DNA of 64,000 nt from a virus: the IMG/VR virus record IMGVR_UViG_3300028802_000012, positions 1 through 64,000 of that record; one strand, written 5' to 3'. The notes under the pieces are model-generated. The model was not told the origin of the DNA and made no database searches. It saw only the letters and a program-made list of their open reading frames with translations. Below are positions 43,379-51,152 of the stretch, one piece after another (position 1 is the stretch's first letter; every line of letters begins with the position of its first letter). The translations under genes were made by a program, and so were the position numbers.

Positions 43379-43699
43379 TCAGTGAGTGGGACGGTACTCG
43401 GGCGGAGGAGTCTGGGGCTCCTCCCGCTTTGGGGTCACGTCGCGTCCGTCCAGGATCAGCTTGTCCCCGACATGCCGGATCTCGACGTTCATCGGATAGC
43501 GTCCTTCCCGGCGAGCCTGTTCCTCGTCCAGCTGAACTTCGCGGGACCGATCGCTATGCCCTCGGATATACCCTCGCCGGTAGATCTTGTAGAGCATCTC
43601 GGCCAGGGTCTCTTCGAGGATCTTGTCCATGCCTTCATGCTTGACCCGGTTGTACTCGTCCTCGAAGGCCGCCTGGATTCTTTCGTTTTGTACTGACAT
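43379..43699 (-). CDS. Charged helical hypothetical protein
   Basis: 106 residues from ATG 43699 with GAGGT; the frame upstream is not supported. The N-terminal half is an amphipathic helix (ERIQAAFEDEYNRVKHEG, MDKILEETLAEMLYKIYR), the end is Pro-rich (EEPQTPPPEYRPTH). No family is recognised. Confidence 0.6.
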   Translation of the reverse strand: MSVQNERIQAAFEDEYNRVKHEGMDKILEETLAEMLYKIYRRGYIRGHSDRSREVQLDEEQARREGRYPMNVEIRHVGDKLILDGRDVTPKREEPQTPPPEYRPTH

Positions 43700-43701
43700 C
43701 G

Positions 43702-44052
43702 TCAGTACCTCGGTCTTCGGAAGCAGGCCCACCTGGTACCTGTCAAGGCGTACGCTTCTTGCCGGGTCCATGTTGCGATGTCGAGCCACGGCATAGGCTC
43801 GCCGTGGCCGAGCATCCCACGATCAGCTACCCGGAAGGTTCCAAGCCCATCGATGTCGACCCAGCTTCCCATCTTCACATCCCAACTTGCTGCCACAATC
43901 GCTTCGCCGGTCCATATCGAGGTGCCGTCGTAGGTCTGGGCGTTACCCTCCGTTCGCACATAGGCTGTGTTTTTGGTCAAGCCACACCAGGGCGCTTCAG
44001 CAGGGGAGAACAGGCTGGTCAGGAGCAGGGCCGCACCGATGGCGGTCGTCAT
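43702..44052 (-). CDS. Secreted 3D-domain (double-psi barrel) protein
   Basis: 116 residues. The first 20 residues are a signal peptide (MTTAIGAALLLTSLFSPAEA). The core matches the 3D domain: YDGTSIWTGE, then WVDIDGLGTFRVADRG with Asp66, Asp68 and Asp77-Arg78, and later Asp91. 3D domains occur in cell-wall-acting exoproteins and in MltA-like lytic enzymes. It may help cell-wall access or lysis. Confidence 0.7.
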   Translation of the reverse strand: MTTAIGAALLLTSLFSPAEAPWCGLTKNTAYVRTEGNAQTYDGTSIWTGEAIVAASWDVKMGSWVDIDGLGTFRVADRGMLGHGEPMPWLDIATWTRQEAYALTGTRWACFRRPRY

Positions 44053-44082
44053 ACGTGACGTCCTTTCAGTATTCCTTCGGTA

Positions 44083-44271
44083 TTACTCGGGCGTTGTGTC
44101 GATCTCTAGCTCAGCTTCGAGATCCACGTAGATACGCAAGGCTTCGCGAGCTGCGGTATCCGGGTCAGCGTGATAGACCTTGACCACGAGACCGGGAGGA
44201 CCTTTTGCTCGGCTACTGATCTCCACGCTGGACAACGGGGTGTCGGTGGTGCTGACGGTGTGGTCGGACAT
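44083..44271 (-). CDS. Small hypothetical protein
   Basis: 62 residues, ATG 44271 with AGGAAAG upstream. The core reads VEISSRAKGPPGLVVKVYHA, then a helix (DTAAREALRIYVDLEAELEI). No family is recognised. A strong hairpin lies upstream of it (44316-44352). Confidence 0.55.
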   Translation of the reverse strand: MSDHTVSTTDTPLSSVEISSRAKGPPGLVVKVYHADPDTAAREALRIYVDLEAELEIDTTPE

Positions 44272-44315
44272 GCTCTATACTTTCCTGGTACGGTGGATTC
44301 GCCTTCGGCGGGCAC

Positions 44316-44352
44316 CCGACGACCCCCGGTCGCACAGACTGGGGGTCGTCGG
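44316..44352 (-). terminator. 12-bp intergenic hairpin
   Basis: CCGACGACCCCC (44316-44327) pairs perfectly with GGGGGTCGTCGG (44341-44352) around a 13-nt loop. It follows the stop of the zinc-ribbon gene ending at 44365. There is no T-run, so partial termination or transcript protection is possible. Confidence 0.6.
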
Positions 44353-44364
44353 TCGTTCAGGCGC

Positions 44365-45210
44365 TTACTTGGCGGCGGTCATGCGCTGGCGCATCGCAGC
44401 TCGGCGCCGTTCGCTGCTGGCCTGGCTCCGCTTCTCAGCGGCCGACGGCTGGGCGACAGGTGCCGGAGCCGGAGCTTCCTCCTCCTCCTCTTCTTCCTCG
44501 TCGTCGATGATGTCGTCGTCGATGTCCTCCTCTTCCGGCTCGCTATCGTAGACGATCTCAGCAGTATCCAGATCATCGTCGTCGAGTTCCGGGGGTGCAG
44601 CCTCCGCGACCGTCTCGGTCAGACCCTTCTTGGGCTGGCGCTTGCTCGGCGGCTTCGGGGTGATGGCGGCCCAGGTTCCACCGACGCCGCCACTGGCCGT
44701 CGGCATCGACCCGAAGGTGATCGCGTTGTCCCGCACCCAGATGTGCATGAGGATCGTCTTGTCCGAACCCGGCACCAGCTTCAGTCCCTTGGTGAAGGCG
44801 GCCAGCGGGTCGGTCATCTCGCCGGTGTGTATGAGGTACTGCCGCCAGGCGCAGAGTTCGTCCTCCGCCCCGCCGCCGAGGTTGTAGTGGGCGACGCCGT
44901 TACAGTGCGGGCAGCGCGGCTTCTCGGTCTTCTTGCCGCGCGGCATCCCTGCCCCTGAGCGAGAGACAACGGGCGCCGCCCCTTTGGTGACGGTGAAGCT
45001 ACTCCCAGGGCAGTTGTGTCCATCCATCGTCTGCCCACACCCTGAGCAGAGCAGGTCGTGTAGCTCGATCTCTTCGCCCGAGTCGGCGTCCTTTGCGGTG
45101 GTCACCATAATCCTTTTGCTCCCGTCGAATTTCGTACGGCACACGGAAAAAGCGGCCAGAAAATTTTTCTGGTTTTTCCTCCTGGCCGGAGGACTTTTGT
45201 CCCCCGGCAT
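44365..45210 (-). CDS. Zinc-ribbon protein with acidic tail
   Basis: 281 residues from ATG 45210, or 247 from ATG 45108, where AAGGATT is close. The first start sits 7 nt after the previous stop. Cys clusters LLCSGCGQTMDGHNC and RCPHC suggest two zinc sites. The C-terminus is a long run of Glu and Asp, then a basic end (RRRAAMRQRMTAAK). SSB-like acidic tails often recruit partners. It follows the VWA and MoxR genes and may serve the same complex. A palindrome at 45156-45172 lies inside the longer N-terminus. Confidence 0.6.
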   Translation of the reverse strand: MPGDKSPPARRKNQKNFLAAFSVCRTKFDGSKRIMVTTAKDADSGEEIELHDLLCSGCGQTMDGHNCPGSSFTVTKGAAPVVSRSGAGMPRGKKTEKPRCPHCNGVAHYNLGGGAEDELCAWRQYLIHTGEMTDPLAAFTKGLKLVPGSDKTILMHIWVRDNAITFGSMPTASGGVGGTWAAITPKPPSKRQPKKGLTETVAEAAPPELDDDDLDTAEIVYDSEPEEEDIDDDIIDDEEEEEEEEAPAPAPVAQPSAAEKRSQASSERRRAAMRQRMTAAK

Positions 45211-45216
45211 GATACC

Positions 45217-46764
45217 TTAGAGGCAGTAGCTGACCGGCTGCGCCCGGATCGGATCGGGCCACACCAACGTATGGTCCAGGGGTCCCCAGTGCGGGACGCT
45301 GAAGTCCCAGGCGTTCTTGCTGACACACGTCGCATAGAGCGTCACGCGCTGGCGCTTCAACAACAGGTGCATGACCTTCAAGGTCGGCACTCGCAAGATC
45401 TCATGCTGCTTCATCATCCGGTTGCACTCGTCGACCAGCTTCCCGTGACTGCTCATCCATCCTCGCATTCGGTGATGCTCGGGTCTGGCGCCGTCGTGCA
45501 GTCCGCCGCAGACCAGACCGTCAGACAGCCACAACCTGGGCTTGGGCCAGGTGGCGAGCAGCTTCAGGGCTTCGAGATCGACCTCGTTGCCCTGGGAGGC
45601 ATCAGACTCCTGCTTGCTGACGTGCTTGGCGAACCGCCCGTGCTTGGCCAGGATGCAGATCCGACCCGTCACCGGACCAGCACTCGTGTACTTGTGGACG
45701 CCGTTGTACCTGCCGATCCAGACCGCCGGCATCCGCGCGATGACGGCTTCCATGTCCTCGTCGGTCCAGGCCATGGACCCGGAGCCGTCGATCATGATAC
45801 CGCCTTCGGTCAGGACCCGCTGCGCAAAGACGGCTTTGTCCAGCATGTACCGATGGGCGAACGTAAACTTGACCCCGGCAAACACGGGGATCTCTTTGCG
45901 CGCGATCCGCATGCTGGGCCGCCTGATCGAGGCGGTATGATCGTGGATCTCATGGCTGCCTTCGAGGGCTGGCTCGCCGCCCGCGCCGGATTCTTCTTCC
46001 TCCTCGCGCTGGTCGCGTTCCTGCTCTTTGCGCTCCTCTTCGTCCTGTTTCTGCTGTTCTTCCGGCTTCGGCGGCGGTAACTCCTCGTCCGGTTCTTCCT
46101 CTTTGGGGGGAAAGTAGGCTGCCAGCTCAGCCGCCACCGAATTCCGCATCTGGTGGGTCGGATCCAGGTACATGCGCTGGCAGCCACGAACCAGAGCCGG
46201 CAGGATCTCGTCGTTGTAGTCCTCGACCACGGCCCAGCACTGGTCGAAGAACGCTTCCACGTCCTCAGCTACAGGTCGTGGTGGTGGGGCATCGGGGATG
46301 GCGCCCAGCCCTTTCGATCCCCAGACCGTCCAGGCCAGCTGCAGGACCCAGCCCAGCGCACGCCAGGGTTCGTCGGGGACCTTCATCGACGCCCAGTCCA
46401 GCACTTCGCGGGCCGAACGGATGTCCCGCTTGTACCAGTGCCAGCCGAGCCAGTCGACCCTGTTTTCCTCCAGCATCTTGAGCATCTTCATGCTCACGTC
46501 TTGTCGAACCGATTCACCGTTGGCGATAGCCCGCGCCATGGTGTCGGCCAGCTCAGCCCGCCAATCCCGGGGGCTATGCTTGACGTGGATCAGCTCGTGC
46601 AGCCGGGCCAGGATCTGGGCCTCGGTGTGCGGCTTCGGCACCCGGATCATACGATGGCGGGTGTCGACGGCTGACTCGCGAATATCGCACTGGTACTTCT
46701 GCCAGCGTCCAGCTTCTGGTTCGAGCAGCTCTGGCAGGATCAGGCCGCTAGTCCTACTCGGCAT
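45217..46764 (-). CDS. VWA-domain protein with N-terminal HExxH-like motif (MoxR partner)
   Basis: 515 residues, ATG 46764 overlapping the MoxR stop (TAATG). Residues 56-60 read HELIH, a metallopeptidase-like HExxH in the context LHELIHVKH. A strongly acidic linker (about 220-260) precedes the von Willebrand A domain with MIDAS IDGSGSM (325-331). MoxR-VWA pairs use the AAA+ ATPase to remodel protein complexes on the VWA partner. Whether the HExxH is catalytic is open. Phages carry such pairs, often with unknown substrates. Confidence 0.75.
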   Translation of the reverse strand: MPSRTSGLILPELLEPEAGRWQKYQCDIRESAVDTRHRMIRVPKPHTEAQILARLHELIHVKHSPRDWRAELADTMARAIANGESVRQDVSMKMLKMLEENRVDWLGWHWYKRDIRSAREVLDWASMKVPDEPWRALGWVLQLAWTVWGSKGLGAIPDAPPPRPVAEDVEAFFDQCWAVVEDYNDEILPALVRGCQRMYLDPTHQMRNSVAAELAAYFPPKEEEPDEELPPPKPEEQQKQDEEERKEQERDQREEEEESGAGGEPALEGSHEIHDHTASIRRPSMRIARKEIPVFAGVKFTFAHRYMLDKAVFAQRVLTEGGIMIDGSGSMAWTDEDMEAVIARMPAVWIGRYNGVHKYTSAGPVTGRICILAKHGRFAKHVSKQESDASQGNEVDLEALKLLATWPKPRLWLSDGLVCGGLHDGARPEHHRMRGWMSSHGKLVDECNRMMKQHEILRVPTLKVMHLLLKRQRVTLYATCVSKNAWDFSVPHWGPLDHTLVWPDPIRAQPVSYCL

Positions 46765-47711
46765 TACTCGTCGTCCCAGCTTTCGTCGTCGTCGATGTCG
46801 TCGATGTTGTCGTTCAGGCCAGGGATCTCGTCTTCCTCAAGAGCGCCAGCATCGTTCAGGGTCGCCTGACGCGTGGTCGTGCGCGGCGTTGACGTACCCC
46901 GAGCATGGGTTCTGGCTTTCCTGGGGGGCGTGACCTCTTCGATGGGATCGGTCAGCTGGATGACCTCGAAGAGGCTCTGGGCCAGGCCCTTGTTGCCATT
47001 GCAGGCACTGAGCACGGCCATTTCCAATGGCATGATCTTGCGCAGTTTCTGCAGGCCCACCAGCATCCGAAACGTCGTCTCGGGACCAGCCATCTCGTCC
47101 TCGACGACCTCCGCCGAGTAGTAATCACGGCAGATGTCACGCAGATCCGGCTCCAGAAGTTGGAGCTGTTCCTCCGACGGTTGCGTGACGATAAACCAGG
47201 CGTCAAAGCGATCGAGCAGCGCTGGTGACAGCCCACCCTGGTCAGGCCAGCCGTTCATCGTGGCCACGACCTGATAGCCCGGCTGCTGGACGAACGTCCG
47301 TCCCGCATACGAGATCGTCCCACCCGGCCCACGATCCAACGCCCCGTACAGGAACGTCTTCATCGGCCCCGACGCTTCGATGATCTCGTCGATCACCAGC
47401 AGGCCGCCCTGCGTATAGCACAGGTCGATCGGCCCCGGCATCCACTGAAACCCGTTCTCGACCGGGACATACATGCCAAGCCACTCGGCGGGCGAGACCT
47501 CGCTGTGACTCTGGGTTTTGTGGGTCACCTTGGGGAGCTTCTTGTTCGGGCTCTGGGTCCGACAGAGCATCGCCCCGTAGGTCTTGCCGACCCCTGGCGG
47601 GCCAGCCAGCCCGACCTGGATGGTCGGATCGGCGAGCGCCTTCTTGATGTAGTCCCAGCTGGCACGCTCCACGACAATCGGAAGCGGTTCTTCGTGTTTC
47701 CTGGCAGCCAT
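46764..47711 (-). CDS. MoxR-family AAA+ ATPase
   Basis: 315 residues. Walker A GPPGVGKT (37-44), Walker B LLVIDEI, sensor 1 ATMNGWP and a downstream LSPALLDRFDAW arginine-finger region are visible. This is the MoxR/CbbQ pattern. The C-terminus is acidic and disordered (DIDDDESWDDE). The gene is coupled to the VWA gene and should act with it as a remodelling module. Confidence 0.8.
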   Translation of the reverse strand: MAARKHEEPLPIVVERASWDYIKKALADPTIQVGLAGPPGVGKTYGAMLCRTQSPNKKLPKVTHKTQSHSEVSPAEWLGMYVPVENGFQWMPGPIDLCYTQGGLLVIDEIIEASGPMKTFLYGALDRGPGGTISYAGRTFVQQPGYQVVATMNGWPDQGGLSPALLDRFDAWFIVTQPSEEQLQLLEPDLRDICRDYYSAEVVEDEMAGPETTFRMLVGLQKLRKIMPLEMAVLSACNGNKGLAQSLFEVIQLTDPIEEVTPPRKARTHARGTSTPRTTTRQATLNDAGALEEDEIPGLNDNIDDIDDDESWDDE

Positions 47712-47714
47712 AAT

Positions 47715-47936
47715 TCAGGTGTCATCCTTGCTACGCGACCCCTCAGACGGTGGATCGAAGGGTCGGTGATAGAGCGAGGGACAGTCGGCCCCGCAGATTT
47801 CAACGTAGGCCGACCAGCCCTGGCGATGGAGTTCATTCCGTTCAGCCCGCGCCTCAGCAGGCGTGTGATACGTCCTGATCTCCTCGTCTTCGGTGATCAT
47901 GACGTGGTAGTGGATGCCATCTTCAGGCAGCGTCAT
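47715..47936 (-). CDS. Small hypothetical protein
   Basis: 73 residues (MTLPEDGIHYHVMITEDEEI ...). It contains AEARAERNELHRQGWSAYVE, reminiscent of small SPOR-like or DUF1508-type folds, and two Cys. It is the first gene upstream of the MoxR-VWA pair with no ribosome-binding site of note. Function is unknown. Confidence 0.5.
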   Translation of the reverse strand: MTLPEDGIHYHVMITEDEEIRTYHTPAEARAERNELHRQGWSAYVEICGADCPSLYHRPFDPPSEGSRSKDDT

Positions 47937-48010
47937 CTCAGGGGCCTCGATCCATAGATTCCTCCTCGGAATGGGGACTGTAGCAGACAGAAAGAATTCT
48001 GTCCAGCATG

Positions 48011-48364
48011 CTACCGTTCGGTGGGTTCCCAGTCGTCATCGTCCAGAAGCTGATCGATAAACCGGGTGATCTGCTCCGATGCTGGTGCTCGACCAGACTG
48101 CAGCCAGCGATCAGCGACGATCGGCCGCAGGGTCAGGCAGGTCTGGCCGGTCTCCCGACTGACGACCCGAATGACGTTCTGGTGCGAGCGTGCGACGACC
48201 AGATAGGGCTGGTCGTGCTCGTGCTGGACGATGTACTGGTGGGCGATCTGCAACGCGATCCGGACCGCCGCATCTTCCCTGGAGTAGCGCCGGTCCAAGA
48301 GGACGTCGACCTGACCCGGCCCACTGTAGACCAGGCCCCATCCGGGGGAATCAGGAGATGACAT
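48011..48364 (-). CDS. Hypothetical protein
   Basis: 117 residues. Mixed alpha/beta sequence (SGPGQVDVLLDRRYSREDAA, YLVVARSHQNVIRVVS) with an acidic C-terminus (QLLDDDDWEPTER). It overlaps the start of the next gene in a staggered way (48351-48364), typical of this packed block. No family is recognised. Confidence 0.55.
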   Translation of the reverse strand: MSSPDSPGWGLVYSGPGQVDVLLDRRYSREDAAVRIALQIAHQYIVQHEHDQPYLVVARSHQNVIRVVSRETGQTCLTLRPIVADRWLQSGRAPASEQITRFIDQLLDDDDWEPTER

Positions 48365-48605
48365 ACGGCCCCCGTGGGGCAGCGGCTATCGAGGCCGCTG
48401 CCAGGTCGGTAGGCACCCAGCCGAGCGATGCTGCACAGGCCAGGTGATAGCTGCCGCCCCCTTTCTCCCGGGCTATGACCAGCAACGTCGCCATGTCGAT
48501 CCCGCGACGACAGTGCCAGCAGGGCAACACGTCGTCGTCGTTGACAGCCAGCAGGCCGTCGAGCAGGACATCGTCGTCGATACTATCGTCGCTGTTGTGC
48601 GACAT
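48351..48605 (-). CDS. Small acidic protein with CxxC
   Basis: 84 residues starting MSHNSDDSIDDDVLLDGLLA, with LPCWHCRRG at about 28-36. A possible zinc-binding small protein. The ATG at 48605 follows AAGGAGGG. Function is unknown. Confidence 0.55.
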   Translation of the reverse strand: MSHNSDDSIDDDVLLDGLLAVNDDDVLPCWHCRRGIDMATLLVIAREKGGGSYHLACAASLGWVPTDLAAASIAAAPRGPYVIS

Positions 48606-48614
48606 ACACCCTCC

Positions 48615-48707
48615 TTATGGTGCGAATACGATGTACAGCAGGACCAGCGTGGCCAGCAGCAGGATCAGCGCGATGAACTGCCACCAGGTATCCCGATACT
48701 CGTTCAT
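48615..48707 (-). CDS. 30-residue membrane microprotein
   Basis: The frame from ATG 48707 to TAA 48615-48617 fills the gap exactly and overlaps the preceding gene. The product (MNEYRDTWWQFIALILLLAT...) is one transmembrane helix with a short cytoplasmic start. A longer frame extends upstream but overlaps the gene at 48704-49240. It could be one of the phage's membrane proteins for lysis or exclusion. Confidence 0.6.
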   Translation of the reverse strand: MNEYRDTWWQFIALILLLATLVLLYIVFAP

Positions 48708-49240
48708 CGCCGCCTCGCTGGCAGTCCCGTACTCGGGATCAACGTGCCCTCCTGGAGCAACGGCGATTCGAGCAGCCAGTCGTTGTAGAGCACGCCGTAC
48801 ATCCCATGGTGAGTAATCAACCGGCCCAGGATATCCTGCGGAATGATGATCCCCCAGTACGACGCCTTTTCCGGGTGCTTCCAGGTCAGGTCGACAACGA
48901 CGCCGTCTTCGACGTTCCAGGCATGCTCGACGACGATGCCGTACTCGGACATGGCATAGCCTTCGACATAGGCATAGCCATACTGAAACATGGCCCGGGT
49001 ACTGTTGCGGTAGCACAACTTATTGCGCTGTTTGCGCAGGCCTTTCGGGCGGGGTGCAGCCACGAACGGCTGCCCCAGATCGAGCAGCGCCTCGTAATAG
49101 GAGGCGTAGCAGGCGGTGCGTGGATCGTTCGCGCGTAGATGACGCTGCTGCATCAGGCGGACGACCTCTGCCATCTGGCGGAGGTAATCCCCAACGGAGT
49201 GTGAGGCGGCGTCATCCTGGTCGAGCGTGTCAGCGGTCAT
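48704..49240 (-). CDS. Hypothetical protein
   Basis: 178 residues. The core is aromatic-rich (MFQYGYAYVEGYAMSEYGIV, VDLTWKHPEKASYWGIIIPQ), probably a compact alpha/beta domain. The middle is basic (RPKGLRKQRNKLCYRNSTRA). It overlaps the following microprotein by 4 nt. Related unknown proteins occur in phages, but no role is known to me. Confidence 0.55.
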   Translation of the reverse strand: MTADTLDQDDAASHSVGDYLRQMAEVVRLMQQRHLRANDPRTACYASYYEALLDLGQPFVAAPRPKGLRKQRNKLCYRNSTRAMFQYGYAYVEGYAMSEYGIVVEHAWNVEDGVVVDLTWKHPEKASYWGIIIPQDILGRLITHHGMYGVLYNDWLLESPLLQEGTLIPSTGLPARRR

Positions 49241-49242
49241 GC

Positions 49243-49584
49243 TCAGCCTTTCCAGGCATAGCCTGCGAGCAGGCCCCGAGTTCCTCGGGGGGTGAGTTCG
49301 TAGACCGAGAGCAACCGGCTGGGATGGTTGCGTCGTTCGCCAAGCTTGGCGCGAATACTCCCAATGGCCGTTCGGACGCTGTCCTTGGTCGGCCCGCCCC
49401 AGGCCGGGTTCGGCACGATCGACGAACGCAGCTTCCTGACGATGGCATCGAGCATCACCGGATTCGGGGAGTTCGACGCGATCAGGTTCAGGATCACCGC
49501 TTCCACCGGCGTAAAGCGCGGGAAGACCGGCTTCATCAGGGGATGCGCTGGTGCCTCTGGCTCACGCTGTTGTTGGATCTGCAT
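49243..49584 (-). CDS. Winged-helix DNA-binding protein
   Basis: 113 residues, ATG 49584 overlapping the previous TGA (TGATG). The pattern RFTPVEAVILNLIASNSPNP, then LDAIVRKLRSS, then DSVRTAIGSIRAKLGER, ending in a strand pair (LLSVYELTPRG), is an OmpR-type winged helix without receiver domain. It is shorter than the regulator at 39429-40514 but of the same type, so two transcription factors of this class are encoded. Confidence 0.7.
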   Translation of the reverse strand: MQIQQQREPEAPAHPLMKPVFPRFTPVEAVILNLIASNSPNPVMLDAIVRKLRSSIVPNPAWGGPTKDSVRTAIGSIRAKLGERRNHPSRLLSVYELTPRGTRGLLAGYAWKG

Positions 49585-49799
49585 CAGGCGTACTCCTCGG
49601 CGCCGAACTCGTAGCTATGCAGGGTCACGCCGTTGCGCTGGACCAGCACGTAGCCGGAGCCGTCGGCGTTGACCTGGCAGGACACAAACGTCTGCCAGGT
49701 ATTGACCTGGGACTGGGCAGCAAAGCTACCCAGTCGATGCACTTCTTTCTGTCGTCCGTTCGTGTCAATCCCGGTACAGATCGCGATCGTCTTCGCCAT
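49584..49799 (-). CDS. Small hypothetical protein
   Basis: 71 residues from ATG 49799 with AAGGAGGAAG. A beta-rich sequence (KEVHRLGSFAAQSQVNTWQT, GYVLVQRNGVTLHSYEF) such as a small OB or Tudor-like fold. Its stop overlaps the start of the winged-helix gene. Function is unknown. Confidence 0.6.
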   Translation of the reverse strand: MAKTIAICTGIDTNGRQKEVHRLGSFAAQSQVNTWQTFVSCQVNADGSGYVLVQRNGVTLHSYEFGAEEYA

Positions 49800-49828
49800 G
49801 CGTGGCTTCCTCCTTGGATGTGGGGGCG

Positions 49829-50071
49829 TCATTCGCCCTCTTCCCACGAGTCGATGATGTCTCGCTCGCTAATGGTGTCCGGCTGAATCTTCAACCACAC
49901 CCGCGCGTAGATTCCCTGGTCGGAATCCTGCAGCGTGATCGGATCTTCCGCGTCGACCGTACGATCAGCGAATGCTCGCATCTGCGCGACAGCTTCTTCT
50001 GGTGACGATGCGGTACTGTCCACGACAATATCCGCATACTCTCCCGCGAACTCAAACTGATACACGGGCAT
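49829..50071 (-). CDS. Small acidic hypothetical protein
   Basis: 80 residues (MPVYQFEFAGEYADIVVDST ...) with a helix (SPEEAVAQMRAFADRTVD) and a beta-turn end. No family is recognised. It lies 1 nt from the next gene, so it belongs to the same transcript. Confidence 0.55.
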   Translation of the reverse strand: MPVYQFEFAGEYADIVVDSTASSPEEAVAQMRAFADRTVDAEDPITLQDSDQGIYARVWLKIQPDTISERDIIDSWEEGE

Positions 50072-50072
50072 G

Positions 50073-50294
50073 TCAGTACGCCTCCGGCCTGGTGCAGCCT
50101 TCAGATCCAGGAAGGTGGACCTGATAGGCCGTGATGTCGGTGATCTGATCGTAGTCGTACATTCCGAACTTGACGGGCACCCGGAACCGCGCTGGTGCGC
50201 GCTTCCAGGTCTGCGTCATGCCGTTCCGGCGCCATCGCCTGCACTGCTCGTCGTGGAACAGGTTCGCCGTCAGCGCCTCGTGCTTGGTGATCAT
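50073..50294 (-). CDS. Small basic hypothetical protein
   Basis: 73 residues from ATG 50294 with GAGAGGAGT. The centre is basic and aromatic (HDEQCRRWRRNGMTQTWKRA), then VKFGMYDYDQITDIT. It may bind nucleic acid. No family is recognised. Confidence 0.55.
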   Translation of the reverse strand: MITKHEALTANLFHDEQCRRWRRNGMTQTWKRAPARFRVPVKFGMYDYDQITDITAYQVHLPGSEGCTRPEAY

Positions 50295-50399
50295 GCTGAT
50301 CACTCCTCTCGGTCCCCCATGTCGGGAGCCGGTGAAATTTCGCCTGTCTCGTGGCAGGCGCGGGAATCCACGAACACACCTCATGGACTCCGGCGCATG

Positions 50400-50837
50400 T
50401 CAGCGGGCGGCTCGGGTTAGTACGCGGAGCTGGTGTACGGCGTCCTGGGTTTCGGCGTAGACCTCGGGGATCGTCCAGTCGTGAGCACCAGGATGTCCTG
50501 TCCCATATGTGATGTCGAGTTTCGACAGGTCCCTGGAATGGGCATAGTCCCAGCCGTACCAGTACCACCCGGCTGGGAACGATGGCGTCCCGCCTGCGCT
50601 GGCATAGGTCAGTCCGCCATGGACGTCGAGCCGGAAGTCGTCGTAGCTCTGGCCTGCCAGTGGATGGTCGAGCGGCAGGCCGACGTAGGCCGTGAGCGAG
50701 GCCGTACTTTCCACGACCATCGCGCGGATTGGGGTGTCGTGCTCGTCGTCGCCCCGATCAACCCAATCGTGGTAGACGAAACCAATATCGTCAGGTCGGC
50801 GCTCGGGGGTGCGGACCAGCTCAGAGAGCGATGGCAT
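50400..50837 (-). CDS. Hypothetical protein
   Basis: 145 residues, starting MPSLSELVRTPERRPDDIGF. Aromatic and Gly-rich in the middle (FPAGWYWYGWDYAHSRDLSK), which suggests a compact alpha/beta protein. No motif points to a reaction. Confidence 0.55.
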   Translation of the reverse strand: MPSLSELVRTPERRPDDIGFVYHDWVDRGDDEHDTPIRAMVVESTASLTAYVGLPLDHPLAGQSYDDFRLDVHGGLTYASAGGTPSFPAGWYWYGWDYAHSRDLSKLDITYGTGHPGAHDWTIPEVYAETQDAVHQLRVLTRAAR

Positions 50838-50839
50838 GG

Positions 50840-51064
50840 TCAGATCCTTTCTGGGGTGTCGGAGATGTTCGCGCGGCGCTGGAGTGCCAGCAGATCCTGA
50901 CGCAGGGTCAGCAGATCGGCCAGGTACCGGAGCGCTTCTACTTCGCTCGTCTCCGCGCAGCCCTGCCAGGTGCTATCGGTGGACATTCGTCGCGCTGTTG
51001 CGAGCGCCTCGCAGAGATGCTTGTCGGCTTCCTGCAGCTGGCCCCAGAGGGTTGGGAGTCGCAT
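50840..51064 (-). CDS. Small helical hypothetical protein
   Basis: 74 residues from ATG 51064 with GAGAAAGG. Mostly helix (LQEADKHLCEALATARRMST, SEVEALRYLADLLTLRQDLL). A frame extending to 51214 adds low-complexity sequence and overlaps the next gene, so it is not used. Function is unknown. Confidence 0.55.
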   Translation of the reverse strand: MRLPTLWGQLQEADKHLCEALATARRMSTDSTWQGCAETSEVEALRYLADLLTLRQDLLALQRRANISDTPERI

Positions 51065-51152
51065 GATCGGGCCTTTCTCGTCTCCTGGTAGGAGACGGTG
51101 CGTGGCGCGCTGGAGGCCCTGTGAGGGCCTCCAGTCGCGATGGTGAGGGTGT

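Noticed and set aside
45156-45172. Palindrome CCAGAAAATTTTTCTGG as a terminator
   Set aside because: It lies inside the coding start of the zinc-ribbon gene if ATG 45210 is used; could support the later start at 45108, but evidence is not decisive, so not called separately.
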